A stretch of 64,000 nt of DNA, from contig CM058236.1 of the NCBI GenBank assembly GCA_030180135.1, positions 10,251,357 to 10,315,356 on the forward strand, given 5' to 3'. Below are positions 1-10,987 of this stretch, piece after piece. The notes beneath the pieces are model-generated. The model was not told the origin of the DNA. It worked only from the letters and a program-made list of their open reading frames with translations, and made no database searches. Numbering within the stretch: position 1 is the first letter of the stretch; every line of letters begins with the position of its first letter. Origin of the DNA: Orychophragmus violaceus. Its lineage: Eukaryota; Streptophyta; Magnoliopsida; Brassicales; Brassicaceae. Both the position numbers and the translations under genes were made by a program.

Positions 1-1510
1 AAATTAAGGTAAAGTCATATTTCTAATGTTTAAATCAAATCTCAAGATGGCAACAGTTCCAAAATGATAGTAAAACATTTTTGTTCTTTGATTGATTCCC
101 CAATCCTACAAATGTTGTTTGAGTAATTGATGTATCAATCCATACTTGGGATGATATCAACTCAATAAAACAAGGAGTATGCTTAAGTTAAATTCAATCA
201 AGAGTTTCAAATTAAGCTCTAAAGACAATTTAATACTAGAGTGATTAACAATCAAGAAAGCAGACCAAATCAAGATAAGGCTTATCAAGTGATAAGATTA
301 AAAGACTAAAACAAGATTAAAAACAGAACAAGAAGAAGCAAACAAAGATAATTCAAGTACTTGATTAAAGACTAAGCCTTTGGGTCAATGAAATTGATCT
401 ACGTGACTAAGTATTAAACCAAGATGCTAATCACAATAACAAAATGCTAATCTTTAAGCTTAGGGCACTAATCCAAGTTAATACACTCTCATGTCATTAA
501 CCATATTCTAATCATGCATTAATAATTAACTTTCATTAGTTCACCAAAAGCAAGCATGCATTAATCACAAGTCTTAATAGCCACTAAACACTTTACACAT
601 AAATTCTCATTTGCTAAGAATATAAAGCTCTTATAAGAGCCAAGTAAGCATTTCATCAAACACCTTGTGTTCGAGAAAGTACCCAGGTTCTAGATTTAGA
701 TTAGCTAAGTCAAATCTAGCATTAAACACATCATATGAGAAAGTAAATGACAATCTTAAGCCCTAAGCATCAAGTTCTAACACCTAATCACCCTAATCTT
801 CCTAACCCAAAAGCTCAAAGAGAGACTACTCACTAGTCTTCATACTAACACAATAATCCATGAGGATAAAATGCTAAGACAAATATTAGAGAAAGATGAT
901 AGAAGAAATCAACAAACTTGCATTAAAATGGAAATTTCCCAAAAGTGTTTAGAGGTTTACACAAAGGATAAAGATATGAAAGATAATTAGGGTTTCTTGC
1001 CCAAAACTACTTATAGAAGTCTATTTTTGATTTGGGTCGTCCCAACAAACCTGGACCAACCCAGAAATAAGTGGTAAAAAAGCTTGGCCAAAATAAAAGT
1101 CAGCAAGAAAATAGCCTCGCCAGTGGTTGCAGTTTGCCCGCGACGCCAACGTATGGCAGTCTCCAAAACGCTCACGGTCTTGTTATGTCTGCGGTGCAAA
1201 CCGCTATGTTTCTTGAGGTTGATCCCTGACTGTTGTCCCTAACCGCAAGATGAACGATAAAAACCGGGATAAGATATTTTATGTAATTACATCAGTTATG
1301 CAATCTGCTTCTCAAACCGCGACCCTCTCAGACCCTTGCGGTCTGCTCTAAACCGTTGGGTCCCTTTTCTCGCCTTTCTCTTTTGTTCTTCACTCCATTC
1401 AGCCCCAAATGCTTCCAAATCACCTAAGTAGCCATCCCACACATGAAAAGGACAATTCCTATGAAAAATGCACCTAAATAAAGACTAAATATGAGTATAT
1501 GTAAATAAGA
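1..1510. repeat. AT-rich non-coding repeat, probably LTR-derived
   Basis: No credible gene is visible here. The first kilobase is A/T-rich with many short A-rich tracts. From about 1010 to 1400 the composition changes to more G/C-rich text with repeated mentions of a 'gaccgcaag/ttgcggtctg' theme. The stretch ends abruptly where the Gypsy pol frame begins near 1528. The style resembles the LTR or untranslated region of a plant retrotransposon, possibly in reverse orientation, but I cannot find both ends or a target duplication. It may be the element whose insertion or a deletion removed the 5' half of Tat-1. This is inference from texture and context only. Confidence 0.35.
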
Positions 1511-1527
1511 TCAGAGTTCCTTCTTGC

Positions 1528-2887
1528 ATGATCAACACGGAACACGGAAGAAAAGGACCAGAGAAAGAACTAATCCAGCAAGTCATCATCGACGAATCAG
1601 ATGCAAGCAAGTGTGTAGGCATCGGCGCAGAATTGCCAGACGACATCAAAAGAGAACTGATCGCCTTCCTACAGCAAAACGTTACAACATTTGCGTGGAC
1701 AATGAAGGACATGAAGGGTATCAATCCAACCATTACAACTCACGAGCTGAATGTCGATCCAACTTACAAGCCCGTCAAGCAAAAGAGGCGAAAACTCGGC
1801 CCTGAAAGAGCTAAGGCAGTCAACGATGAAGTAGAGAAGCTACTTGAAGCCGGCTCAATCCAAGAAGTCAAATACCCCGATTGGTTAGCAAATCCAGTGG
1901 TCGTGAAGAAGAAAAACGGGAAGTGGAGAGTATGTGTCGATTTCACAGATCTCAACAAAGCTTGCCCCAAGGATAGTTTTCCGCTGCCGCATATCGACCG
2001 ACTTGTTGAGGCAACGGCCGGGAACGAATTGCTATCATTCATGGATGCGTTCTCAGGGTATAATCAAATCCTCATGGGCCTTCATCACAGAACGCGGCAC
2101 ATATTGCTATAAAGTCATGCCTTTTGGTCTCAAAAACGCCGGCGCCACCTACCAGCGGCTGGTAAACCGGATGTTTGCAGGACAACTCGGCGCGACAATG
2201 GAGGTTTACATCGACGACATGCTAGTCAAATCTCTGATTGCCTCTCAGCATGTCGGCCATTTGAAGGAATGTTTCAACATCCTTAACCGGTACGGCATGA
2301 AGCTCAATCCAACTAAGTGCACATTCGGAGTAACATCAGGAGAATTCCTTGGATACGTGGTAACCCAGAGAGGGATAGAAGCCAATCCAAAACAGATCAC
2401 AGCTATAATCGACTTGCCATCCCCCAAGAACACTCGAGAGGTACAACGCCTTACTGGCCGCATAGCCGCCTTGAACAGGTTTATATCCCGGTCAACGGAT
2501 AAATGTCTGCCTTTTTACGAGCTTTTACGAGGGAACAAAAGATTCGTGTGGGACGATAAGTGTCAGGAAGCATTCATCCAGCTCCAGGACTACTTGTCGA
2601 ACCCGCCGATACTGTCTAAACCCGAGAATGGTGAGACATTGTTGCTTTACATCACCGTCTCAACGACAGCAGTCAGTGGCGTACTAGTACGGGAAGATCG
2701 AGGGGAACAGAAGCCGATCTTCTACGTTAGCAAAACGATGAACGGAGCCGAAACCAGGTATCCTGCAATGGAAAAACTGGCTTTCGCAGTCGTCATCTCG
2801 GCACGGAAGCTGCGACCATATTTTCAGTCATATCCGATTGCCGTATTAAGCAGTCAACCTCTTCGAACGATACTTCATAGCCCAGGG
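1528..2887 (+). pseudogene. Tat-1 pol, part A: reverse transcriptase and first RNase H (broken)
   Basis: This is the central part of a Ty3/Gypsy pol. The reading frame from 1528 shows the RT start with KKKNGKWRVCVDFTDLN and FMDAFSGYNQI. Near 2076 the frame jumps. About 23-25 bases seem to be missing between the FSGYNQI and FITERGTY motifs, judging by the usual spacing. The frame then continues to 2887 with MPFGLKNAGATYQRLVN, the catalytic YIDD (2207-2218) and a first RNase H carrying YVSKTMNGAETRY. Copia-1 interrupts it within the RNase H, and the protein resumes at 10988. No start codon of its own is expected, because this is the interior of a polyprotein. It cannot be expressed as a working enzyme. 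Confidence 0.9.
2883..2887. repeat. Target-site duplication CAGGG, left copy (Copia-1)
   Basis: CAGGG directly precedes the TG start of the left Copia-1 LTR. The same five bases follow the CA end of the right LTR at 10983-10987. Removing the element and one copy restores the Tat-1 pol text. Confidence 0.95.
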
Positions 2888-3523
2888 TGTAGGATCTTAT
2901 GGTGTTAATCCTGATTCAATTCATCAGATTAATAGATCCTAAACATGCCAGATCTAGGTTCTCTTGAATAGAAACAATATAGATCTCACCTGTTACCTTT
3001 TATGCAGCGGAATGGGATGTAATAGGTCAGAGATCAGCAGAACCACCAAGGGATGGATCCTCCAAAGGCTCACACACGCACACCGGAAATTGGCTGCTAG
3101 ACCAGACAGAGAGGAGGCCGCAGAGAGAGAGTTGGGAGGCGCAAATCAGCTGAAGAATTAGAGAGCTTTAGGTCAAGTTTTATTCATTAAAACTCCCTTT
3201 AGTTCTCATGGGCTTTTGGGCCCAATTCTCAGTTCTGATTAAATCCCATGGATTTAATCAGGCCCTTTATACTCTCTAAGTACAGTAAATGCCTAGCACT
3301 TTTACCGTACATCTGCTAAACCGTTCCTTCGTATTTTCCCGTTAGCTTAGGCGTGTGACCCATATGGGATCATATAATAAAGGCAATAAGTCCAAGACTT
3401 ATAGATCATGAGCGGACTCTAGCAAGCCTTCATGACCCCCAGTATTATATGACTTATGTCTGATCATTGACATACTCTTACTTTCTAGAGACAGTACCGA
3501 GATTACTGGACACAATTCCAACA
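2888..3523 (-). repeat. Copia-1 3' LTR (left)
   Basis: 636 bp, ends TG...CA, nearly identical to 10347-10982. On the minus strand it begins TGTTGGAATTGTGTCC, the same start as the Copia-2 LTR. About 250 bp from that start there is a TATA-like box followed by a 27 bp palindrome (3235-3261). Confidence 0.95.
3235..3272 (-). promoter_or_regulatory. TATA-like box and adjacent palindrome in the Copia-1 LTR
   Basis: On the minus strand the text reads TATAAAGGG (about 3263-3271). It is followed directly by an almost perfect 27 bp inverted repeat at 3235-3261, with arms CTGATTAAATCC and GGATTTAATCAG around a central C. In the right LTR the palindrome is at 10694-10720. The position fits the start of the genomic RNA, so the palindrome could fold as a 5'-terminal hairpin. 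Promoter function is inferred from position only. Confidence 0.5.
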
Positions 3524-4380
3524 ATCTCCCACTTGTACTGGAATCTCTGTATTCATAATCCTTTTGTCACAATATCTCGATTAGTCATAAGGCAAGATTA
3601 GTGTCATCCTTATAAAGTCTAATCTTGTTCATCGGACTCTGATTTGATACTGACAATCCAAACGACTCGGGACAGTCCGTTTGAGCATGGCCATGCATTT
3701 TCCAGTATTCAAATCTCCGATTGGCCTAGAGATATTCACTCCATTTATATTGGAGGGACAAATTCCGTCTTGTTCCATCACTGTAAATTACTCATTTCAT
3801 GATGTACCCAAACAAGGTCCTTATAACTATCGCAGAACGATAGCGTTAGACAATGATCAAAGTGCATCAGTCCATGTGCAGTCACATGCATGCGAACTCA
3901 GGTCTAAGGACTATACTCTATAGTCGTAGTAAGAATCTCTTATGACACAGATATAAATATCCTGAAGAGTTCTTATAATCAGGTCTTGTCCGGTCGTATG
4001 TTCCCAACATACACCTATGTACTGACTTTGATGCCGCGCATCTATGACACACTGAGACTTTGTCATAAGTCACATACCAATCCAGTCTCTCACGGTTGTT
4101 GGTGTTCCAATTTCAACAACCTTCGACTAGGGACAGGATGATATAATCCATCTATCAAATATAGGGTCTCATGATCAAGCTAAATGACTTTGATGACTCA
4201 AGATCAAGTCACTTACTTCGATGACCTATAAAATGGTTTATATCACTTTGGAACGATTATTTCATCACAGTTAAAATAATCTTGAAATAATAATTTCATT
4301 AAACATTAGAATGTTTTACAAGAACATATCAAATAACTAAATAAAGCCCTTTATTAACTCCCACTGAAATTAAGACTATA
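3524..4380 (-). other. Copia-1 3' untranslated region and PPT
   Basis: On the minus strand CAAGTGGGAGAT (3524-3535) abuts the LTR and is the likely polypurine tract. The rest aligns by eye with the 3' region of Copia-2 (49580-50434) in reverse orientation. The short frame at 3681-3923 is a shadow and also appears in Copia-2, antisense to the element. Confidence 0.75.
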
Positions 4381-7300
4381 TCTTAATTTCACTTATCCTA
4401 CAGCAACAGTCCGCGACTCGTGCTCAGGCCTAAGGAGTGGCTTCGTTAATAGATTAGCAACGTTCTCATTTTGTTGAAACTTGCTGATCTACTTAACATC
4501 TTTGTCATTTATCTTACGGAATAGGTTATACTTATCCTCAAAGTGTTTGGACCTCTGATGTGCAGCTAGTCTCATCTATGCTGGGAATCACATCAAGTTC
4601 AGTGACGAACTCTTCTTTCCAAACAACCTCTTTCGCCGCTTTCCAAGCTGCGAAATGTTCAGCTTAAGTCATGGAGTCAGCAACAGTGCCTTGCACTGCC
4701 AGACAGACACAAGATATAACCGGACTGTGACCGGAAATCATCTTTGTCTGTTGGAAACTTGGCTTTCAGACTCTACTGACTTGTAGCACCTCACTTTCTT
4801 CGTAAATCAAGAACTTATCCTTAGTATTCCTCAAATACTTTAGGACATTCTTTACGGCAATCCAGTGATTCTTTGCTGGATTTGACTGGTCTTTACTTGT
4901 CTTGCTTAACATCTAAGCAACATCAAACAAGTACGTTTCTTGGCATACATGATAGATCCAATTGCCGACGCATATGGAATCTTATCCATGCATTTAAGCT
5001 CAGCAGTTATCGTAGGACACTGTGTCTTGCTTAACGTAATGCCATGTGACATTGGCATAAAACCCTTCTTGGAATGCTGAAAAACGTGTAGGACTTTGTC
5101 GGGATAAGAATCCTGACTTTGTCTTACCAGCTCTTTCGGATCTCTATCTTTAGATCCAAAATCCAAGAACATACGTGGCTTTACCCATGTCAATCATTAG
5201 AACCAACTCCCAAGCCAGTCCTTTACTGACTGCAGCATTGGGACGTCATTTTTGAGAATCAGTATGTCATCGACATACAATATGAGAAATGCAATATCGC
5301 TCCCACTAATCTATTAGTAAACACACAGTTCCTCTTCGTTCCTGTTCAAGTCAAAACCTTGACTACTTTAACAGAACGAAGATTCCAACTCCGATATGTT
5401 TGCTTCCATCCATGAATGGATCAATAAAGCTAACTTACACATAGTGTAATTTTTCGGAGTCCGGGCTCACTTTCGCTTCTTTGAATTTCGCAGATTCGCC
5501 GCTTTCAATGATCATCAGATCATGCGAACTTTCAATGATTATCAGGTTCAACTAATGACGAGAAATCACTCTCGGATTAGTAACTGATTCATTCATATCT
5601 GCGAACTTCAGGCTCCACAGGTGCAGATTCTACAGAAATCTGCAAATCCTTCCGCTGCTCTCCCTTTACAGGTTAAGCAGCCACCTATATTTGTCGAATT
5701 TCTTCGAGTTATACTTTTACTCCCACTGTTCTTCTTGGAAAATAACTTCTCTTCTTAGAAAACAGAATGGACGTAAAAGTAACAAGCCTTGGTTTCCCTA
5801 GGACAACCAGCGAAGTAGCACAATTACAAATATTCAGTAAAGACGAATTTGGATCGATTCCAATCCACATTTACGTGGTGTCTTTCAACTGATATTGGTG
5901 GAACTATTTCAGCGTAAACTTAGATATTTCTAGAGCGTTATTCTTAAAGAATATTATGGAAGATTCGTGTGACTTTGTCGGGATAAGAATCCTGACTTTG
6001 TCTTACCAGCTCTTTCGGATCTCTATCTTTAGATCCAAAATCCAAGAACATACGTGGCTTTACCCATGTCAATCATTAGAACCAACTCCCAAGCCAGTCC
6101 TTTACTGACTGCAGCATTGGGACGTCATTTTTGAGAATCAGTATGTCATCGACATACAATATGAGAAATGCAATATCGCTCCCACTAATCTATTAGTAAA
6201 CACACAGTTCCTCTTCGTTCCTGTTCAAGTCAAAACCTTGACTACTTTAACAGAACGAAGATTCCAACTCCGATATGTTTGCTTCCATCCATGAATGGAT
6301 CAATAAAGCTAACTTACACATAGTGTAATTTTTCGGAGTCCGGGCTCACTTTCGCTTCTTTGAATTTCGCAGATTCGCCGCTTTCAATGATCATCAGATC
6401 ATGCGAACTTTCAATGATTATCAGGTTCAACTAATGACGAGAAATCACTCTCGGATTAGTAACTGATTCATTCATATCTGCGAACTTCAGGCTCCACAGG
6501 TGCAGATTCTACAGAAATCTGCAAATCCTTCCGCTGCTCTCCCTTTACAGGTTAAGCAGCCACCTATATTTGTCGAATTTCTTCGAGTTATACTTTTACT
6601 CCCACTGTTCTTCTTGGAAAATAACTTCTCTTCTTAGAAAACAGAATGGACGTAAAAGTAACAAGCCTTGGTTTCCCTAGGACAACCAGCGAAGTAGCAC
6701 AATTACAAATATTCAGTAAAGACGAATTTGGATCGATTCCAATCCACATTTACGTGGTGTCTTTCAACTGATATTGGTGGAACTATTTCAGCGTAAACTT
6801 AGATATTTCTAGAGCGTTATTCTTAAAGAATATTATGGAAGATTCGTGTGACTCATCTTTAATCATTTCCATTAAGATCTGATTCTTTCTCACAGAAACA
6901 CCTCTAGGTTTTCAGGAGAAATGAGCTGTGAAATGACTTCACACTCATTCAGATGATCACACCATCAATGACTTAAGTATTCTCACTCGTGATCTGATCC
7001 AGAGTCTTAATACTTCTGTCATTCAGATCCTATACTTCATTCTGGAACTCTTTCGACCATGTCAAAGAATTCCGACTTGTGTCTCATCAAATGAACATAG
7101 TCACTCTCACTGAAGTAATCAGTAGAGACAATGAAGTACAGGAAATTTTCTCTGGCATTACTGCTCATTGGGCCACATACAAGAGTATGTTCCAGGTCCA
7201 ATAAGCCTTTGGGCCTTTCTCTAGCTCGGCTAAGATAGGCCCTTTACCTTTTGGTCCAGTAAACAGAATTCAAATCTCATAAGATATCTTATCAAATGAG

Positions 7301-7630
7301 CCCAACAGTCCATAACTATGGGATTTCTGAATCCGACTTACTCTATGTGACCAAGACTTTTATGCCAAGAAAAATCAGGTTTAATTCATCAGATTTAAAC
7401 CAATTTGGTATTTATGTTATTTTAGGCACTCTTTGGTTTAAGATATAAAACCCATTCCTTGAATAGGGTGCTACAATTTACATTTCATTAAGATCAAAAG
7501 AACAAAACTTGTCTTTTATCAAAATGAAAAACATTCAAATTCTTACAAGAAAATGAAAAACAACTCTGCTTAAAGCAGGTACATTGTAGCAATTACTTAA
7601 TAAAACCAAGCCTCAAAGGCATCTACAAGT
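4381..7630 (-). pseudogene. Copia-1 pol remnants: integrase, RT and RNase H pieces, rearranged
   Basis: No long reading frame survives. On the minus strand about 7260-7000 recalls the integrase start of Copia-2 (HT-VCGPMS-NAR...YF), but the first catalytic Asp is replaced by Leu (HTLVCGP). The region 5092-6849 is a perfect tandem duplication that contains the RT motif YVDD twice (5266-5277 and 6145-6156). Minus-strand 5193-4906 still translates as RT C-terminus with SKKGF-PM-HGITLSK and IPYASAIGS. The integrase core and most of the RT fingers are missing or scrambled. This part cannot supply any enzyme. Confidence 0.8.
5092..6849. repeat. Perfect 879 bp tandem duplication inside Copia-1
   Basis: Copy one is 5092-5970 and copy two 5971-6849. 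They read identically by eye over the full length. The bases GACT occur at the start of each copy and again right after the second, so the breakpoint has four bases of microhomology. Each copy contains one RT YVDD motif on the minus strand. Confidence 0.9.
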
Positions 7631-7637
7631 GAAAACC

Positions 7638-8657
7638 CTACGGCTGAGGCAGCATCCATAGCTCCTTCCAGACATGTAGTTCCACTTGCCCTTCCTTCAA
7701 CGTTCTACTGTTGCTTAGGCTCTGCATATTATCACAAATATCAGTGCCACAACCAGTATCCAATACCTTTAAGGTAGAACTTGAAGTAATAACATGAATA
7801 CCTGAGGAAGTAGTCTCATACATCAACTTCAACTCCTCATCATCTTCCATGAATTTCATGCAATTTCTCTTCCAATGCCCAGTCTCTTTACAGTAGCAGC
7901 ACTTACCAACGTAAGAGGTATCTGACTCGGGCTCAGAAGACACACGCTTGCCATGATTCAAAATCTGGACAACTTTGTCTTCACCCTTGTCAGCATTAGG
8001 TTTAGTAAACCTACCCTTCTCATTCATGAGATTGTACATGGTACTCTTCACGTTTGGCTCAACTGTCTTGAGCATATCATGCAGTTCAGTCAGCGTCTTC
8101 GTTAAGCCTTTCTTGATATAGTTCCTTCTGAACTTATCATAGCTTGACGGCAGTGACTGCAGAATGATCTCAGTTGCCAATTCTTGGCTAACTGGATAAT
8201 CCAGTTTCCTCAGGTTATCAATGTAACCCATCATTTTACTGACATGAGGACTCATCGGATGATCATTTGGTAGCTTGCAGCTAGTGAGAGACTTAACCAA
8301 CCGGTATCTCTCCACTCTTATCTGCTCCTGAAATTTCAATTTCAGGCTGCTGATCATCTCTATTGGCGACTCCATGTTCTCATATTGCTTCCGCAAGTCT
8401 GAGTCCATCGTAGCCAATATCAGACCACACACATCTACCGCATCATTATAATGCTTATTCCAAGCATCATATACTGCATGAGAAGCATTGGACCCGATCC
8501 TCACGGGGAGAGCTCTCTCAAGGACATAGTCCTTTCTCTCATGTCTGAGAACTAGCCTCAGGTTCCGCGACCAAGTCAAGAAATTTGATCCGTTCAGCTT
8601 GTCCATCTCAAGGACAGACCGGATCGAGAAAGTGTTTTGATTGTTTGTGCTAGTCAT
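7638..8657 (-). CDS. Copia-1 gag with protease start (339 aa, truncated)
   Basis: Gag forms the particle of the element and the zinc knuckle binds its RNA. The frame starts MTSTNNQNTFSIRSVLE at 8657, the same start as Copia-2 gag. It has the FLTWSRNLRLVL motif (about residues 26-37), a CX2CX4HX4C zinc knuckle (C253-C266) and then the protease motif LDTGCG (Asp at about residue 300). It stops at 339 residues, shortly after the protease motif. The remaining pol is not in frame, so this is a truncated gag-pro rather than a complete gag-pol. The residues are only about half identical to Copia-2 gag over the first 200 positions. The frame itself is open, so a Gag-like product is conceivable. Confidence 0.85.
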   Translation of the reverse strand: MTSTNNQNTFSIRSVLEMDKLNGSNFLTWSRNLRLVLRHERKDYVLERALPVRIGSNASHAVYDAWNKHYNDAVDVCGLILATMDSDLRKQYENMESPIEMISSLKLKFQEQIRVERYRLVKSLTSCKLPNDHPMSPHVSKMMGYIDNLRKLDYPVSQELATEIILQSLPSSYDKFRRNYIKKGLTKTLTELHDMLKTVEPNVKSTMYNLMNEKGRFTKPNADKGEDKVVQILNHGKRVSSEPESDTSYVGKCCYCKETGHWKRNCMKFMEDDEELKLMYETTSSGIHVITSSSTLKVLDTGCGTDICDNMQSLSNSRTLKEGQVELHVWKELWMLPQP

Positions 8658-10333
8658 AACTGAAAATTAAGATAAAAGGATTTTAGTTAATATGTTCAAT
8701 ATGATTAATCTTGTATTATACTTAATATGATTAATCACGCATTATATTCAATAACATAAGTTACCCTCAATAGAATATAATGATTCCAAGATCCACATAT
8801 AACCAAGATTAAAGTGGGCCACTGGCCATCACCCAACTTTAGCTTATATCGGTAAGCCCTTTGTCGGCTAATTATATCCGTGATATAACTCTTGGTTGTG
8901 AATCTGGGCCCGAGGCCCAATCCACTCTGATGTCTCAAGGCCCGGGACTCCCGATGGCCTAGTCAAGAAAACCAGACTATACAGTCATGTAATCATTAAT
9001 GTCTGGGACTCCCAATGACATTTATGAATCACAAACCGTCTTATCCACGCAAAAGTAGACACCCTCACACTGTAAGGCCATGAATACAATTGAATGGGCT
9101 TCGACAGCTGACATAGAATGGACAAGACATCCAACGCTTGATATTATTTGAGGTTCGTAGGTTTATTAAAATTTCATTCCCAAAATAGAAGATTACTATT
9201 TCGGGAAACTTTCCATTTTTGGAAACCTACTATTTTGGAAACTTTCTAAAATTGGAAACTTTCTAAAAACGGAAACTTTCTAACTTTAGAAATTTCTTTA
9301 AAATCCAAAACCCGCAAATCCAGAAACTTCTATTTTAGGAAACTTTCTAATTTCAAAATTTCGGAAACTTTAATTTAAAATCGACTTTATAATTTTATAA
9401 AATAAATTTTAAATTAATCTGAAGAAAGACTCAAATAATTGGCCCAATTGTTTTAACTTCTTGGCCCGAGGCCCAAGAATTGGTCCATGTCCAAGACATG
9501 ACCCAATTGTCCAATTAAATGACATAACCGGTCTGGTTCATTAAAATTGGTCTAACCAAAATTAATTACTACGATGACCACAATTGTCAACCGGTTATTT
9601 ACTAAACCGGATTTTCTCAATTTATTTGGTCCAACCAAATCAAATTAGAAAATCCTGGTTTAGGCACAAAATCCAATTTTCGACTTTGGATTTCTTATCC
9701 CGGTTTAACCAGAACTTAATAAAATTATTAAATCTGTTTATTAAACCGAGACGTTTGATTTTTAATCAAGTTTTAAAACCGAGCCTTGAACCGAACCGAA
9801 TTGGTCACGAACCGAAACGAGTTGGTCGTGACCTAGCCTCTCGATCGTGCACGACCAGCCGCAGCCGCACGCGATCCACGATCCAACGGACGGCCGAGCC
9901 TCACGTGATCGGGACGCAACGGGACAGGCTGACGATCGGACGAACTCGGGACGGGACGATGCTCGGCGTGAGGTGGACACGATCGCATTGATCCATGCTC
10001 AAAGCACGTGATCATCTCGTCGATCGGATCATCACTCGCCGTGAGCTTCAAGCGATCGGCATGATCACGCGATCGATCCGCGATCGACCCGTGCATCAAG
10101 CGATCCGCTCGGCAGTGATCATGCGATCGATCATGGATCGACCCATGCATCAAAACCGTCGGCCGATCACAAAAAAACATGTCATATAGCATGTTTTGCG
10201 ATTTGATTAATGTGTTTAGGGTTCAATTCATGTTTCTTAAGTGATTTATCTTATCAGTAGTTGATTCAAAACACTTCTAAACAGATTAAACAACCTAAAC
10301 ATGAATCTAAACAAGAAATCCTAAGAACCAATG
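8658..10333 (-). other. Copia-1 leader between PBS and gag
   Basis: This long untranslated leader holds several modules. A block at 8735-9130 is almost the same as Copia-2 45120-45520 and includes a short frame of 60-67 codons in element orientation. A run of GGAAACTTTC-like repeats lies at 9195-9370. A tract rich in CGATCG words lies at 9830-10170, at the place where Copia-2 carries its ATCGATCGAT palindromes. Confidence 0.7.
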
Positions 10334-10345
10334 GCTCTGATACCA
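10334..10345 (-). other. Copia-1 primer-binding site (initiator tRNA-Met type)
   Basis: On the minus strand the 12 bases TGGTATCAGAGC follow the 5' LTR end after one base. They match the usual primer site complementary to the 3' end of plant initiator tRNA-Met. Confidence 0.9.
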
Positions 10346-10346
10346 C

Positions 10347-10982
10347 TGTAGGATCTTATGGTGTTAATCCTGATTCAATTCATCAGATTAATAGATCCTA
10401 AACATGCCAGATCTAGGTTCTCTTGAATAGAAACAATATAGATCTCACCTGTTACCTTTTATGCAGCGGAATGGGATGTAATAGGTCAGAGATCAGCAGA
10501 ACCACCAAGGGATGGATCCTCCAAAGGCTCACACACGCACACCGGAAATTGGCTGCTAGACCAGACAGAGAGGAGGCCGCAGAGAGAGAGTTGGGAGGCG
10601 CAAATCAGCTGAAGAATTAGAGAGCTTTAGGTCAAGTTTTATTCATTAAAACTCCCTTTAGTTCTCATGGGCTTTTGGGCCCAATTCTCAGTTCTGATTA
10701 AATCCCATGGATTTAATCAGACCCTTTATACTCTCTAAGTACAGTAAATGCCTAGCACTTTTACCGTACATCTGCTAAACCGTTCCTTCGTATTTTCCCG
10801 TTAGCTTAGGCGTGTGACCCATATGGGATCATATAATAAAGGCAATAAGTCCAAGACTTATAGATCATGAGCGGACTCTAGCAAGCCTTCATGACCCCCA
10901 GTATTATATGACTTATGTCTGATCATTGACATACTCTTACTTTCTAGAGACAGTACCGAGATTACTGGACACAATTCCAACA
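10347..10982 (-). repeat. Copia-1 5' LTR (right)
   Basis: 636 bp partner of 2888-3523, followed by the right TSD copy at 10983-10987. Confidence 0.95.
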
Positions 10983-10987
10983 CAGGG
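10983..10987. repeat. Target-site duplication CAGGG, right copy (Copia-1)
   Basis: Second copy of the five-base duplication flanking Copia-1. The Tat-1 protein resumes immediately after it. Confidence 0.95.

Larger units (their letters stand above)
2888..10982 (-). mobile_element. Copia-1: defective minus-strand Ty1/Copia element inserted in Tat-1 pol
   Basis: The element is 8095 bp with 636 bp LTRs (2888-3523 and 10347-10982) starting TG and ending CA and flanked by CAGGG. It reads right to left: 5' LTR, PBS for initiator tRNA-Met, long leader (8658-10333), gag plus protease start (7638-8657), a damaged integrase piece (about 7000-7260), a duplicated RT segment, RT/RNase H remnants (about 4400-5280), 3' untranslated region and PPT next to the left LTR. 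The two LTRs differ at only one site I could find (3263 region, G versus A). The insertion is therefore young although the coding part is ruined. The LTR start, leader and 3' region match Copia-2 in the same window. Confidence 0.95.

Noticed and set aside
1934..2500. Overlapping plus- and minus-strand frames within Tat-1 RT
   Set aside because: Only the frames with RT motifs make sense. The others are shadows.
3681..3923. 80-codon frame resembling 50035-50277
   Set aside because: It lies in the 3' untranslated region of both Copia elements, antisense to them. Similarity reflects shared DNA and no start context or motif supports coding.
9195..9370. GGAAACTTTC repeats in the Copia-1 leader as heat-shock elements
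   Set aside because: Spacing between GAA and TTC is three bases instead of the two in the heat-shock consensus. Kept only as a repeat.
10334..10345. TGGTATCAGAGC as part of a tRNA gene
   Set aside because: Only the 3'-complementary 12 bases are present, next to an LTR. It is a primer-binding site.
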